DNA of 64,000 nucleotides from an uncultured Aquimarina sp. (GTDB lineage Bacteria; Bacteroidota; Bacteroidia; Flavobacteriales; Flavobacteriaceae): NCBI GenBank assembly GCA_947489685.1, contig CANLEM010000003.1, positions 785,283 to 849,282 of the forward strand, read 5' to 3'. Shown piece by piece: positions 37,491 to 48,088 of this stretch (position 1 is its first letter; each line of letters starts with the position of its first letter). The notes under the pieces were generated by a model. It saw only the letters and a program-made list of their open reading frames with translations, ran no database searches and was not told where the DNA came from. The position numbers and the translations under genes were made by a program.

Positions 37491-40400
37491 TTAATTCTTC
37501 AACAACACATTGACTGCAGTTTCTAGTTGTTGATCTCTTCCTGTAATTACAACCTCCGGGTCTAATGCAACTTTAATATCTGGCTCTAATTGTTGATTTT
37601 CAAGATATTTACCTTTAGTATCCAGAATACCAACCATTGGTATCCCGAACCTAGATCCATTTTGTAACCTTTCCCACCATACAGCCGTACCTGTTCCAGG
37701 TACTGGCATACCTACAAGCATTCCAATACCCATTGCTCGATATGTAACAGGAAACATGTGAGCATCCGAATAATTACTTTCACTCATTACTACAACGGAT
37801 GGCTTACTCCATTTAAATTGAGGTTCTGATCCTAAATTTTGACCTCTAGGTCTAAAATCCATATAAGGTTTTCCATTTAGAAATGTGGCAAGATCATCAT
37901 GAAGCCAACCTCCACCATTAAATCTAGTGTCTACAATCAATCCTTTTTTATTGTAATGCTTTCCTAAAGCATCGTCATATACTTTTCTAAAACTCTCATC
38001 ATTCATTCCGCGAACATGCACATAGCCTAATTTCCCATCAGAAAGTTGTTCGACAAGACGATTACAATTTTTAACCCATCTTTCATACAACAGTTGGCTT
38101 AATTTTCTTCTATTAATTGGTTTTACGGTTTCCTTCCATTCTTTTTTTGATTCAGGATCATAGAAAGTAAGCAGTGTATTTTTATCAGCCTTACGGTTAA
38201 GGAGTGGGTAATAATTCATATCCTTATTAATTTTTATACCGTCTATAGCTTGTATGATGTGACCGGCTTTGGATTTGTTGTCTTTACTCTTTAACGGACT
38301 CTTGTCCATAATTTCAATAATCTTTAATCCATCACCAGTGTACGATGGATCCAGGAAGATTCCTAATGAAGCGGTTTGATCTCCATTTGGTTTAGAATCT
38401 CTATAGCCTGCACCTGTATGAGAAGCATTTAGTTCACCTAACATCTCACTCATTAGCTCTGCAAAATCAAAATTATTGTTGATATCCTTCAGTTTAACAA
38501 AATAAGCTTCTTTATAAAAATCCCAATCTACGCCTTGCATATCTTTACGGTAAAACTTCTTTTTCGTTTGGCGCCAAATGTGCTCAGCCAAGTAAGCACG
38601 CTCCGCCATTTCGTCAAGTAACATTTCACCTTTTATAGAAATACCTTCTGTCTTTCCTTTTTTCAGATCAACTTTACTTATTTTACCGTTTGATAGGATA
38701 TAAAGGTTTTCTCCTTTTGGTCCCATCTCTATATCTCCTGGATTTTTGGCATTTAATGAAGCAAGAATTTCTGTTTCCTTAGTACGAAGGTTAGTTTTCC
38801 ATAGATTGTAACCTTTCTCAAATTTGGCAAGGTAGTAGAGCATTTTACCGTCTTTTGAAATAATTGCAGCTCCAAGATCCGAAGAATGAGTGGTCAATCG
38901 AGTGATTCTATCTTTTCGTCCATCAAGCTCAAACTCAATAGGATCTACTTTCTTTTCTTTATCCTCACCTTTCTTTTTATCTTTTGAAGTATCCTTATCA
39001 CCTTCAGAATCTGAATTTTTCTTCTCTTCAGACATTAACTCTGACTCAAGTTCACTTAAGTTGAAATCATCCCAGGCAGCTTGTGTTAAAAACATACCAT
39101 AAAAATCCATTTCGGTTCCCCAACTTGCATGATTTTTCATTCCATTTCTGCTAGAATACCATGTGATCATTTTACCACCCATCATCCACTGCGGAATATG
39201 TGCTCCATAACCAGTAGGAACAATATTAATAACAGGTTCCTTACCAGAGGCATTAACTAGGCCCGCCTGATCTATCCATTGACCATCTCTTAAATAATTT
39301 ACCAAGAACCATTTGCTATCAGGAGACCACTCATAAAACTGATCCCCATCTGCATAAGAATAGTTATTATTGCCGGGCATAATCTCGCGTACTTCCTTAC
39401 TTTCTAAGTTGATGACCTTCAGATTGGTGCGTTCTTCAAGAAAAGCGATTTCCATACCATCAGGAGAATAGCTCGCTTGAAAAGTTTCAGCAGCTGAGTT
39501 GAGAATGACTTTCTCCTCTAAAATTGTCGAATTAAAAAAATACTTTTCTTCTTCACGACTCAATGAAGTTTCGTACAGATTCCAGCTTCCGTTGCGTTCA
39601 CCCGCGTATAATATAGCTCTTCCATCGGGGCTAAAGGATACATTACGCTCTTGTTCTGGAGTATTGGTAATTCGTTTTGTGGTTCCATCTTTAATCGAAC
39701 TAACGAATACTTCACCACGTTTAATAAAAACTATTTCTTTTCCATTGGAAGAAACATCAAACTCACTAAGGTTGTTATTAACAGATATTGTTTTTACAGG
39801 TAGATTACGTAAGTCCGAACGGATATCTATTTCTACAAGTTGAGGTTCTGATCCTTCGGTTTGTAAAAATATTCTTCCATGATAGCCGTAACAGAGCTTA
39901 CCATCTGAAGCTATGCTGAGATGACGAACAGGATGTTTGGTGAAATTTGAAATTTGTTGAGCAGCTCCTCCAGATAGGCTTCCTTTGTATACATTAAAAC
40001 TACCCGAAGATTCGCTCAAGAAATAGTAAGAATTTCCATCTTTCGCAAAAACGGGGTTCATGTCTTCTCCATTAAACGTACTAAGTTGTGTGTACGCTTT
40101 AGATTCTACATCATATTTCCAAATATCTCGAGTAACGGATGATGTATGGTGCTTACGAAGTGGATCTTCATATCCTTTTGAGTCTTGAAAAAGTAATGTC
40201 TTTCCGTCACTGCTCATCTTGGTGTTAACCGCAGGAGTCGTTAGAACTTGTGCTACTCTACCTCCGGTAATGGGTACCTGGTATAATTCTGGTAATACCC
40301 CAGACGGAAATTGTTGATTTGTATGTAAGTCTAAACGTGAAGATGAAAATAAGACGGAATTACCATCAGGGCTAAAATCGCTTGGACTATCATTAGAAGA

Positions 40401-40721
40401 GTGGAAAGTTAGTCGTTTAGAGGCACCTCCTTTTGATGGCATCACAAAAACATCGAAATTACCATGCCTATTTGATGCAAAAGCAATTAGAGTGCCATCA
40501 TGAGACCATATAGGCATATAATCATAGCCATCGCTTATTGTAAGAATAGTAGCTCTTCCTCCAGTAGATGGTACCGTATAAATATCACCATGATAACTAA
40601 AGGCTATAGTTTTACCATCAGGAGATAATGCAGGGAAACGCAGCCATTGAGAACTCTCTTGGGCTGATGAAATTTGGTATAAAAAAATGAAGGCAAAAAA
40701 TAGAAAGATTGATTTTCTCAT
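37491..40721 (-). CDS. S41 family / tricorn-like protease with N-terminal WD40-like PD40 repeats and PDZ
   Basis: 'IAFSYHGDIYTVPSTGG', 'PDGKTIAF' repeats, 'KGLIVDTRFNGGGWLHDDLATFL', 'VVVMSESNYSDAHMFPVTYRAMG'. Confidence 0.93.
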   Translation of the reverse strand: MRKSIFLFFAFIFLYQISSAQESSQWLRFPALSPDGKTIAFSYHGDIYTVPSTGGRATILTISDGYDYMPIWSHDGTLIAFASNRHGNFDVFVMPSKGGASKRLTFHSSNDSPSDFSPDGNSVLFSSSRLDLHTNQQFPSGVLPELYQVPITGGRVAQVLTTPAVNTKMSSDGKTLLFQDSKGYEDPLRKHHTSSVTRDIWKYDVESKAYTQLSTFNGEDMNPVFAKDGNSYYFLSESSGSFNVYKGSLSGGAAQQISNFTKHPVRHLSIASDGKLCYGYHGRIFLQTEGSEPQLVEIDIRSDLRNLPVKTISVNNNLSEFDVSSNGKEIVFIKRGEVFVSSIKDGTTKRITNTPEQERNVSFSPDGRAILYAGERNGSWNLYETSLSREEEKYFFNSTILEEKVILNSAAETFQASYSPDGMEIAFLEERTNLKVINLESKEVREIMPGNNNYSYADGDQFYEWSPDSKWFLVNYLRDGQWIDQAGLVNASGKEPVINIVPTGYGAHIPQWMMGGKMITWYSSRNGMKNHASWGTEMDFYGMFLTQAAWDDFNLSELESELMSEEKKNSDSEGDKDTSKDKKKGEDKEKKVDPIEFELDGRKDRITRLTTHSSDLGAAIISKDGKMLYYLAKFEKGYNLWKTNLRTKETEILASLNAKNPGDIEMGPKGENLYILSNGKISKVDLKKGKTEGISIKGEMLLDEMAERAYLAEHIWRQTKKKFYRKDMQGVDWDFYKEAYFVKLKDINNNFDFAELMSEMLGELNASHTGAGYRDSKPNGDQTASLGIFLDPSYTGDGLKIIEIMDKSPLKSKDNKSKAGHIIQAIDGIKINKDMNYYPLLNRKADKNTLLTFYDPESKKEWKETVKPINRRKLSQLLYERWVKNCNRLVEQLSDGKLGYVHVRGMNDESFRKVYDDALGKHYNKKGLIVDTRFNGGGWLHDDLATFLNGKPYMDFRPRGQNLGSEPQFKWSKPSVVVMSESNYSDAHMFPVTYRAMGIGMLVGMPVPGTGTAVWWERLQNGSRFGIPMVGILDTKGKYLENQQLEPDIKVALDPEVVITGRDQQLETAVNVLLKN

Positions 40722-40918
40722 AATAAAAATATAAGGTATTCCAATGGTTAGGTTAGCTAAGATAATTATTTAAGTTATACACTTCTACTCAATTTTGTAA
40801 TGTAAGGTTCTCGCAATCCAAAACTACTGCAATACTAGATATAAATATCTACGACATCTATTTTTTGATTCGTAAATTTGAGTTATAGTTTATCTAAATT
40901 ATAAAAATAACGTGTGTA

Positions 40919-41005
40919 ATCAATTGCTTTGGTAAGTGCTTAATCGAAAGTTTACTACTTTTAATTCGCGCACTAATCATAGCCTAGCCCTTAACCGTAA
41001 GCTAA
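40919..41005 (+). repeat. decayed attC-like fragment
   Basis: TAAGTGCTTAATCGAAAGTTTACTACTTTTAATTCGCGCACTAATCATAGCC..ACCGTAAGC resembles 51925-51983 and part of 54615-54660. Confidence 0.4.
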
Positions 41006-41115
41006 ATAGGCCTTGGATTCGTAAAACCCAAGACCTTACTACTTACTTGAGGAATTCAATTTATTTTTCTATAAGTAAAATAGGAATACACTTTTTTAAA
41101 TACATATGAGCTTAC

Positions 41116-41994
41116 TTATTGCCATTTAACTGATTGAACCCACTCTGTAAGACTTTGAGGTTTTACATTTAAGATTTCTTGTGTTCGCTTAAAATCCTTT
41201 GCAATTAGATTACTTTGATTTGACTCAACGTATCTATAAAGGTTTGAAATTTCTTTTCCTGCCAAAGGACCAAAAGCAGGTACTAGTTGTTCTTCGAAAG
41301 CGGTTGGTGTCAAAGGCACATAATCTAAAGTTTTTCCTATTTCCTTTGAAATTGCACTCGTTATTTCCTCACCCGAAAGCAGGTTCCCACCTATTGGTAA
41401 GATTTGGCCAGCTAATTCAGGTTTATCGACTGCTTCAGCCATATATTTTGCTAAATCACTATGACTTATCCATGGCACTTTCATACCAGAAGCTACGGGG
41501 TAAGGCACAATATTATTATTTAAAATAACAGGTATAGACCAAGGAGCCGCTATATTGTCAATATAAATGTCCGGTACTAAAGTTGTTACTTTCAATCCAG
41601 ATTCATCAAATATTTTTTTTATTTCTAATTTTAAATTCATCGTCAATAAATCAGAATTTTTGTTAGGCAAATCAAAGCCCGTATTCCAAACTATTAATGA
41701 GACTTCTTGTTCTTTTGCAGCGGAAATAAAATTAGAAGTATATTCTTTTGCCAATTCTAAATCAAAGATTAGTGGAAAGGTATAGACAGCTACATCAACA
41801 CCTTTTAATACTTTGACTAATGCTTCTTTATTTTCTAAACCACCTTTGATAACTTCTATATCTGGATTTGCAGGTTGCCCTTGGCCCTCGGAACGTTTTA
41901 AAGTTGATACCGAATAGTTTTTATCCAACAATACTTTTGCAATATTTCCACCTTGAAACCCTGTCGCTCCTGTTACAAAAATTTTCTTATTCAT
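41116..41994 (-). CDS. NmrA family NAD(P)-binding protein
   Basis: 'IFVTGATGFQGGNIAKVLLDKNYSVSTLKR', NmrA-like. Confidence 0.9.
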   Translation of the reverse strand: MNKKIFVTGATGFQGGNIAKVLLDKNYSVSTLKRSEGQGQPANPDIEVIKGGLENKEALVKVLKGVDVAVYTFPLIFDLELAKEYTSNFISAAKEQEVSLIVWNTGFDLPNKNSDLLTMNLKLEIKKIFDESGLKVTTLVPDIYIDNIAAPWSIPVILNNNIVPYPVASGMKVPWISHSDLAKYMAEAVDKPELAGQILPIGGNLLSGEEITSAISKEIGKTLDYVPLTPTAFEEQLVPAFGPLAGKEISNLYRYVESNQSNLIAKDFKRTQEILNVKPQSLTEWVQSVKWQ

Positions 41995-42114
41995 TATTTT
42001 ATCTTTTAATTACTATTTACAAAGTTCTATATTTACCAGACATTTAGCAAGTACCTACCAAAATGTAATATACATACCAATTTGTATGTATTACTGATAA
42101 TCAATACATTAAAA

Positions 42115-42459
42115 ATGAAAATAAAAAAAAATAAAATTGTTTCCTTCATTGATTGCCCAGTTGCTGAAGCATTAACCGTTATCGGCGGTAAATGGAGTTT
42201 GCTAATAATCTTTCATTTAGGTGATGAAAAAAGAAGGTTCGGCGAGCTAAAAAGGCTAATTCCCTCCATAAGCGAGAAGATGTTAATTCAAGAATTAAAA
42301 AAGTTAACACAGCTTGGAGTGTTAAAAAGAAAAGCGTTCAAGGAGATTCCGCCAAAGGTCGAATACTCTTTAACGAAAGAAGGACAAAAGATTATTCCGA
42401 TTATTGACCAGCTTGAAAAATTTGGAAAGGATTTGTTAGATAAAAAAGCCAGCCGCTAA
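42115..42459 (+). CDS. HxlR family winged-helix transcriptional regulator
   Basis: 'CPVAEALTVIGGKWSLLIIFHLGDEKRRFGELKRLIPSISEKMLIQELKKL'. Confidence 0.92.
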   Translation: MKIKKNKIVSFIDCPVAEALTVIGGKWSLLIIFHLGDEKRRFGELKRLIPSISEKMLIQELKKLTQLGVLKRKAFKEIPPKVEYSLTKEGQKIIPIIDQLEKFGKDLLDKKASR

Positions 42460-42650
42460 TAATGTATAAAAAACATAAGGCGTTTGTACTAAACTGAGCG
42501 GTATGTGAATATTAACCAAGTTCGCTAAATATAAAAATTGGCATTTACAATTGAACAGATAAAAACAAAATATTTATATTTAGCTAAGCAATAAACCGAA
42601 ACGATAGTGCTTACCTCCTGCCCTACGTTTCATACACAAGACCGTTAGCA
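42460..42650 (+). repeat. composite/decayed attC-like site preceding SMP-30-like cassette
   Basis: AATAATGTATAAAAAACATAAGGCGTTTGTACTAAAC...CCTACGTTTCATACACAAGACC|GTTAGCA. Confidence 0.55.
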
Positions 42651-42653
42651 ATA

Positions 42654-43553
42654 ATGAAATCACGATTTTTAATAGTATCACTTTTTCTGATTTTCTATTT
42701 TGGTTGTAAAAACAGTTCAAAAAAACAAACTGACAATGTAATTGAAGGTGAAATAAAACAAATAAGAACAAGCAAATTTTCGCATGAGAATACCTGGCTT
42801 TTAGATAAGGGATTAATTAATGTAGAAAGTATTATTTATGACCATGAAAATCAATTCTTTTATGCGTCCAATGGAATAGATTATAAAATTGGTAATGACG
42901 GGTTTATTTCCAAAATATCCAAAAATGGAGAACTCAAAAAACTAAAATGGATAAAAGGGCTCAATAGACCTACTGGTATGGCAATCCATAATAATTTACT
43001 TTATGTAGCGGATGTAAATGCTTTAGTAATTATCAATGTACATAATGGTGAGGTTGTTCAAAAATTAATTGAGCCAATAAAAAATTCTGGACTCAATGAT
43101 GTTGCGATTAGCAATGATGGAGAAATTTTTGTAACAGCATCTTTTATACACTCAATATATCATGTTAATGAAGGAAAACTAGAATTATGGCTTAATCATA
43201 ACGAAAAACTTAAATGGGCAAATGGTATTATGGTAGAAAAAGAAAATGTTATTGTAGCTGGCATGCAATTAAATACTATAAACATAAATTCTAAGAAAAT
43301 TCATAAATTAAACTTGACCCCTGAGGTGCAAGATTTTGATGGCATAGTCTCTGATGGTTTGGGAAATTACTTTGTAACAACCGTTGAGAAAAAGGCTATT
43401 TGGCATTTAAATGGTGAGCAAATAACAAAACTAAAAGAAGCTGATTCTTACTTTGGAGATTTAGAATTTATCCGGAAAAAAAATAAACTTTATATCCCAA
43501 GAGGAAACCATAAAGAGCATAAATACTTCATTTCGGTAATAGAATTAAGATAA
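42654..43553 (+). CDS. SMP-30/gluconolactonase-like beta-propeller lipoprotein
   Basis: Lipobox 'FLIFYFGCKNSSKK'; propeller-like 'GLNRPTGMAIHNNLLYVADVNALVIINVHNGEVV'. Confidence 0.78.
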   Translation: MKSRFLIVSLFLIFYFGCKNSSKKQTDNVIEGEIKQIRTSKFSHENTWLLDKGLINVESIIYDHENQFFYASNGIDYKIGNDGFISKISKNGELKKLKWIKGLNRPTGMAIHNNLLYVADVNALVIINVHNGEVVQKLIEPIKNSGLNDVAISNDGEIFVTASFIHSIYHVNEGKLELWLNHNEKLKWANGIMVEKENVIVAGMQLNTININSKKIHKLNLTPEVQDFDGIVSDGLGNYFVTTVEKKAIWHLNGEQITKLKEADSYFGDLEFIRKKNKLYIPRGNHKEHKYFISVIELR

Positions 43554-43555
43554 CT

Positions 43556-43657
43556 ATTGCTTACAACGTATATAGTTCATTGTTTCCTTTTAGTTAGCTC
43601 TTACAACCCAAAAACTTTGTATATTTCGTTAGCAGAATATACACAAACCGTTGGCAA
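43556..43657 (+). repeat. attC-like site
   Basis: ATTGCTTACAACGTATATAGTTC...AGAATATACACAAACC|GTTGGCA. Confidence 0.6.
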
Positions 43658-43684
43658 CAATTTAAGGACAAGCCTATAATTATA

Positions 43685-44584
43685 ATGGATAGCATTAAAG
43701 ACATCGAAGAACTTTTAGAAAAATGGGAACATTCAATATTTGATTATTTACCAAAAATAGTTCTTGCTATATTAGTACTTATTACCTTTTATTTTATTGC
43801 TAAACTATTTCGGAATTTAAGCTTGAAATTCTATTCAAGAGTATTTAAAAAACAATCGGATATCGCAAAGATAATATCAGTAGTTATCTACTTTTTCTTT
43901 CTACTATCTGGCGTATTTTTAGCTTTAGAAGTGTTAGGATTAGAAAGCGTTTTGACTAAATTGTTAGCTGGAGCTGGAATTATCGGTATTGTTGCAGGTT
44001 TTGCTTTTAAAGATATTGCTTCTAATGCTTTTGCTGGGTTTTTATTAAACGTTCAGCGTCCTTTTAAACCTGAGGATTGGGTAGAAATTGATAATAATTT
44101 TGGAACCATAAAAGAAATTGGCTGGATTACAACAACTATAAAAACAATTGAAGGACAAGAAGTCTTTGTACCTAATCAAGTAATTTATAACAACACTTTT
44201 ACTAATTATTCAACATTTAAAAAACGTCGTGTTATTCTGAAAAGTGGAGTTTCTTATGGCGATAATTTAGAACATGTAAAAGAAGTCGCTTTAGATGAAA
44301 TAAAGAAAATTGATTCACTACTAACAGATGAAGTCATTGATTTTTATTTTACAAGTATTGGCAATTCTACGTATAATTTTGAGGTCCGTTTTTGGATTCA
44401 TTTCTCACATCAAAAAGATTACTTAAATGCTATGAGTGAAACTATATTACATATCAAAAAGCGTTTTGAAGAAGAAGATATTTCCATTGCTTATTCTGTA
44501 ACGACATTAGATTTTGGAGTAAAAGGAGGTGTAAATTTATTTGATAGCCCAATTAAAGTGCAACCCTCAAAAACTAATTCTTAA
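43685..44584 (+). CDS. MscS family mechanosensitive ion channel
   Basis: 'LAGAGIIGIVAGFAFKDIASNAFAGFLLNVQRPFKPEDWVEI'. Confidence 0.93.
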   Translation: MDSIKDIEELLEKWEHSIFDYLPKIVLAILVLITFYFIAKLFRNLSLKFYSRVFKKQSDIAKIISVVIYFFFLLSGVFLALEVLGLESVLTKLLAGAGIIGIVAGFAFKDIASNAFAGFLLNVQRPFKPEDWVEIDNNFGTIKEIGWITTTIKTIEGQEVFVPNQVIYNNTFTNYSTFKKRRVILKSGVSYGDNLEHVKEVALDEIKKIDSLLTDEVIDFYFTSIGNSTYNFEVRFWIHFSHQKDYLNAMSETILHIKKRFEEEDISIAYSVTTLDFGVKGGVNLFDSPIKVQPSKTNS

Positions 44585-45447
44585 TGACAACGTTTATAAA
44601 AGAGGTTTTTAATCATTTCTTTGATAGTAATACTTTTCAAAAAGGCGCATCATTAGCATATTATGCTGTATTTTCTCTATTACCAATGATAATTATTATC
44701 ACTTCTCTTTTAGGTTTGTTTTTTGGTAAACAAGCCGTTTCAGGAGAAATTTACACTCAATTAAAAGAAGTTTTAGGTAATGATGCTTCATTACAATTAC
44801 AGGATATTATAAAAAACCAGCACACAAAGTACAACAGTGTCCTAACCTCAATTATTGGATTCGCTACTTTGGCTTTTAGTGCATCAGGAATGTTTAGTCA
44901 AATCCACAATTCATTTAATAGTATTTGGAATATTAAGGCCAAACCAAAAAGTAGTATTCTAAAATATTTATCTAAACATTTAGCATCCTTTTTAATATTA
45001 ATTGGATTGTTCTTGATTATTTTAACTAGCACAGCTGTCAACACCTTTTTAGTAAAGCATGCCGATAGCTTTCATCATGATTATAAATTTTCTTACATAT
45101 ATGAACATCTTGCATCTTTTTTAGTACTAAGTCTTGTTTTTGCTATAATGTTTAAATTCTTAGGCGATGCTAAAGTACATTGGAGGGCCACAATTCTCGG
45201 AGGAATTTTTACTGCATTCCTTTTTATTTTTGGAAAAATAGGTATAGGAATGTATATAGCGCATAGTCATATATCTTCGACCTTTGGTTCGGCGAGTGTT
45301 TTAGCTTTATTAATGCTTTGGGTATATTATACTTCGCAGATTATCTTTTTGCGTGCATCATTTGTCAAAATAATAGGCAGTAAATTAGGTTATGAAATCC
45401 TACCAAATACTAATGCAGTGAAGATTGAAAATGTGGAAGTTTATTAA
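44584..45447 (+). CDS. YihY/virulence factor BrkB family protein
   Basis: 'KGASLAYYAVFSLLPMIIIITSLLGLFFG', 'FGSASVLALLMLWVYYTSQIIFLRASFVK'. Confidence 0.92.
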   Translation: MTTFIKEVFNHFFDSNTFQKGASLAYYAVFSLLPMIIIITSLLGLFFGKQAVSGEIYTQLKEVLGNDASLQLQDIIKNQHTKYNSVLTSIIGFATLAFSASGMFSQIHNSFNSIWNIKAKPKSSILKYLSKHLASFLILIGLFLIILTSTAVNTFLVKHADSFHHDYKFSYIYEHLASFLVLSLVFAIMFKFLGDAKVHWRATILGGIFTAFLFIFGKIGIGMYIAHSHISSTFGSASVLALLMLWVYYTSQIIFLRASFVKIIGSKLGYEILPNTNAVKIENVEVY

Positions 45448-45452
45448 AAACA

Positions 45453-45588
45453 GTTCCCAACAATGTATAAAAAATAATAGCGCTTAATTACTAAAACGAA
45501 GTCATGTTATTATAAAAAAAGGTCTGTATTTAAACGAAAAACAAGGTAACAATTTACTCTGCTACGACACATGCATTAAACGTTAGCA
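45453..45588 (+). repeat. attC-like site closing the MscS-YihY two-gene cassette
   Basis: GTTCCCAAC (one mismatch to reverse complement of GTTGGCAAC at 43650); 3' half AAAACAAGGTAACAATTTACTCTGCTACGACACATGCATTAAAC|GTTAGCA as in long-type sites. Confidence 0.72.
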
Positions 45589-45613
45589 CCAATCAATTCA
45601 AAATCAAACAAAA

Positions 45614-45991
45614 ATGAAAGTTACAGTCGAAAAAAATGAAAAGGTTGCCAACATGATATTTGCAACCATTTATCCGCTTTACCTAAATAAATTGGAAAAA
45701 AAGGGTAGAACAAAAGAAGAACTCAACCAAGTAATTAAATGGTTTACTGGATTTGATCAAGATGCCTTACAAGTACTTATTGATGAAAAAGTAACTTTTG
45801 GAACATTTTTTGAAAATGCTAAAATAAATCCAAACGCACATTTGATTAAAGGAGTCGTTTGTGGTTATCGAATTGAAGAAATAGAAGATGAATTTGAATT
45901 GTATAAACAATGCAGACGTATGGAAAAGCTGATTGATGAATTGGCAAGAGGTCGTAAAATGGAGAAAATTTTGCGTGAAGAAAAAAAGTAG
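45614..45991 (+). CDS. DUF2200 domain-containing protein
   Basis: 'MIFATIYPLYLNKLEKKGRTKEELNQVIKWFTGFDQDALQ...NPNAHLIKGVVCGYRIEEIED'. Confidence 0.9.
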   Translation: MKVTVEKNEKVANMIFATIYPLYLNKLEKKGRTKEELNQVIKWFTGFDQDALQVLIDEKVTFGTFFENAKINPNAHLIKGVVCGYRIEEIEDEFELYKQCRRMEKLIDELARGRKMEKILREEKK

Positions 45992-46081
45992 AAACTGATG
46001 CTAATAATACCTATAGGCAATGTCTTTCGGGACACTGCACATGGCCAAACCACTGTGTGGCATTTGAAAAACTGAAATGAA

Positions 46082-47482
46082 GTGAACGAATCAAGACCAG
46101 AATATCTCAAACGAATAAACTTCGTATTAGATTTCATTGAAAAGAACCTTGACGCTGACTTGTCACTTGAATATTTATCTGAGAAAGCCAATTATTCACC
46201 TTATCACTTCCATAGAGTATTTTTAACAGTGGTTGACGAAAGATTAAACCAATTTGTCAATAGAAAACGGATTGAACGTATAGCTTCAATTCTACTTGTT
46301 AAACCTAACATTCCCTTAAAAGATTTAGCTTATAAATACGGTTTTAATAGTGATAATTCTTTTTCGAGAGCATTTAAAAAATACTATGGTGTTAGTCCTA
46401 CTAAATTTAAATCTGAAGGTAAAAAAATACTTAGCAAGATTGGTATAGAACCTTTTTCATCTGAAAAATACATTTGTTCAATTAACAATAGTAAAAACTG
46501 GACTAAGGTGAATGCACAAATAACAATAAAGGAACTTCCTGAACTAAAACTTGCTAGTATATCTCATATAGGAGAATTTGATAAAGTTGGCAATATGTTT
46601 CATAGATTAATGGAATGGGGACATCAAAAAAGAGTATTAGATACTTCAAATTTCAAAGCAATTACTGTTTATCACGATAATCCTAATGTTACTCAAACAT
46701 CAAAATTAAGATTCAGTACTTGTGTAACCATTAAAGAAAGCATCAAAACAGATGGAGAAATTAGACAACTAACATTAAATATGGGAGTTTATGCAGTTGG
46801 ACATTTTGAAATTAAGGCAGAGGAAATTTCCAAAGCGTGGAAAAGCATGTGTATTTGTGTAATTGAGAATGGTCATGAATTTAGAGATGGAGATTATTTT
46901 GAAATATATTATAATGATCACAGAACTCACCCTGAACAAAAATTCATAATAGACATTTGTATTCCACTTGAAAAAACAAATAATATTAAACTTGGAGAAA
47001 CAAGAAATGTAGACTTTTCGAGCAATGAGAAAAATAATAACCAATACAAAAAAAACATAAACTATCATCAGTTGATAGACTATATGAAAGAATTAAGAGC
47101 TTTTTTTCATAAAGAATATGAAACTTCCTTTAAACTTGGAAATATTTATCGAGAAAGTCCAGATTACTCCTATTTTTCATTAACTACAGAGAAGTTAAAA
47201 AAACAAAAACTTAAATTTGTTATCATCTTAGATCACAAAACTTTGTGTTTTTCAATTTGTCTTTCAGGTCAAAACAAAAGTATTCGAAAAAAGTATTGGA
47301 AAATTTTTGACGATAGTGATTGGAATAAATATCATTTGGCTGAGTCAATTGATAACAGTTTATCGATTATAGATCAAACTATTGTTAAAGAACCAAATTT
47401 TAATACTAAAAAAAGTTTAACTGAAAAAATTGAAAAGGAATCAATGAAGTTTATAACAGAACTTAGAGATATACTTGAATAA
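46082..47482 (+). CDS. AraC family regulator with GyrI-like domain and additional C-terminal domain
   Basis: AraC HTH 'LDFIEKNLDADLSLEYLSEKANYSPYHFHRVF'; GyrI-like 'ITIKELPELKLASISHIGEF...'; GTG start. Confidence 0.85.
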   Translation: MNESRPEYLKRINFVLDFIEKNLDADLSLEYLSEKANYSPYHFHRVFLTVVDERLNQFVNRKRIERIASILLVKPNIPLKDLAYKYGFNSDNSFSRAFKKYYGVSPTKFKSEGKKILSKIGIEPFSSEKYICSINNSKNWTKVNAQITIKELPELKLASISHIGEFDKVGNMFHRLMEWGHQKRVLDTSNFKAITVYHDNPNVTQTSKLRFSTCVTIKESIKTDGEIRQLTLNMGVYAVGHFEIKAEEISKAWKSMCICVIENGHEFRDGDYFEIYYNDHRTHPEQKFIIDICIPLEKTNNIKLGETRNVDFSSNEKNNNQYKKNINYHQLIDYMKELRAFFHKEYETSFKLGNIYRESPDYSYFSLTTEKLKKQKLKFVIILDHKTLCFSICLSGQNKSIRKKYWKIFDDSDWNKYHLAESIDNSLSIIDQTIVKEPNFNTKKSLTEKIEKESMKFITELRDILE

Positions 47483-47511
47483 TAAAAAACGCCACATTTC
47501 AAGGAAATAAA

Positions 47512-47922
47512 TTACGCTTCTAAAATAATACTCGTTTTTGAAGCACCATACTCTGAGATTTTTTCAAGAAAGGAAATAAGATGCTTATTGTTTCTAAAAT
47601 AACCTAAAACGCATAAGCAATCATCACCAGTAATCCTATCACAACTTTGCACCTCTTCCATTGCTTGTATTTGTTTTTGAGCATCATTTGATCCTCTTTG
47701 CCCTCGGTGTATTACTAATGTTATATAGGCCTTAGTCTCAATGCCCAATTTTTCATGATTCACTTTTAGAGCATAGCCCTCGATTATGCCTTCTTCTTCC
47801 ATTTGCCTAACACGCTTGCCTATGGCGGGAGCAGATAACCCTACTTCTTTTCCAATATTAGCAAAGCTTTCTCTAGCATTAATTTTTAGCATTTCAAGTA
47901 TTTTTTTGTCTAACACATCCAT
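47512..47922 (-). CDS. Lrp/AsnC family transcriptional regulator
   Basis: 'MDVLDKKILEMLKINARESFANIGKEVGLSAPAIGKRVRQMEEEGIIEGY'. Confidence 0.93.
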   Translation of the reverse strand: MDVLDKKILEMLKINARESFANIGKEVGLSAPAIGKRVRQMEEEGIIEGYALKVNHEKLGIETKAYITLVIHRGQRGSNDAQKQIQAMEEVQSCDRITGDDCLCVLGYFRNNKHLISFLEKISEYGASKTSIILEA

Positions 47923-48088
47923 TTACAATCGTAATTTAATTAATCCATATTCGATAATATCGAATTCAAATATACAATTATTAATTCGATTATAAACTAA
48001 AAAAAAGATAATGCATTCTATATTTGTATTACACTATTTAAACAGAATAGTTTTTAGTATAAATTAATCAAACAGAAAAAGATAAAAC

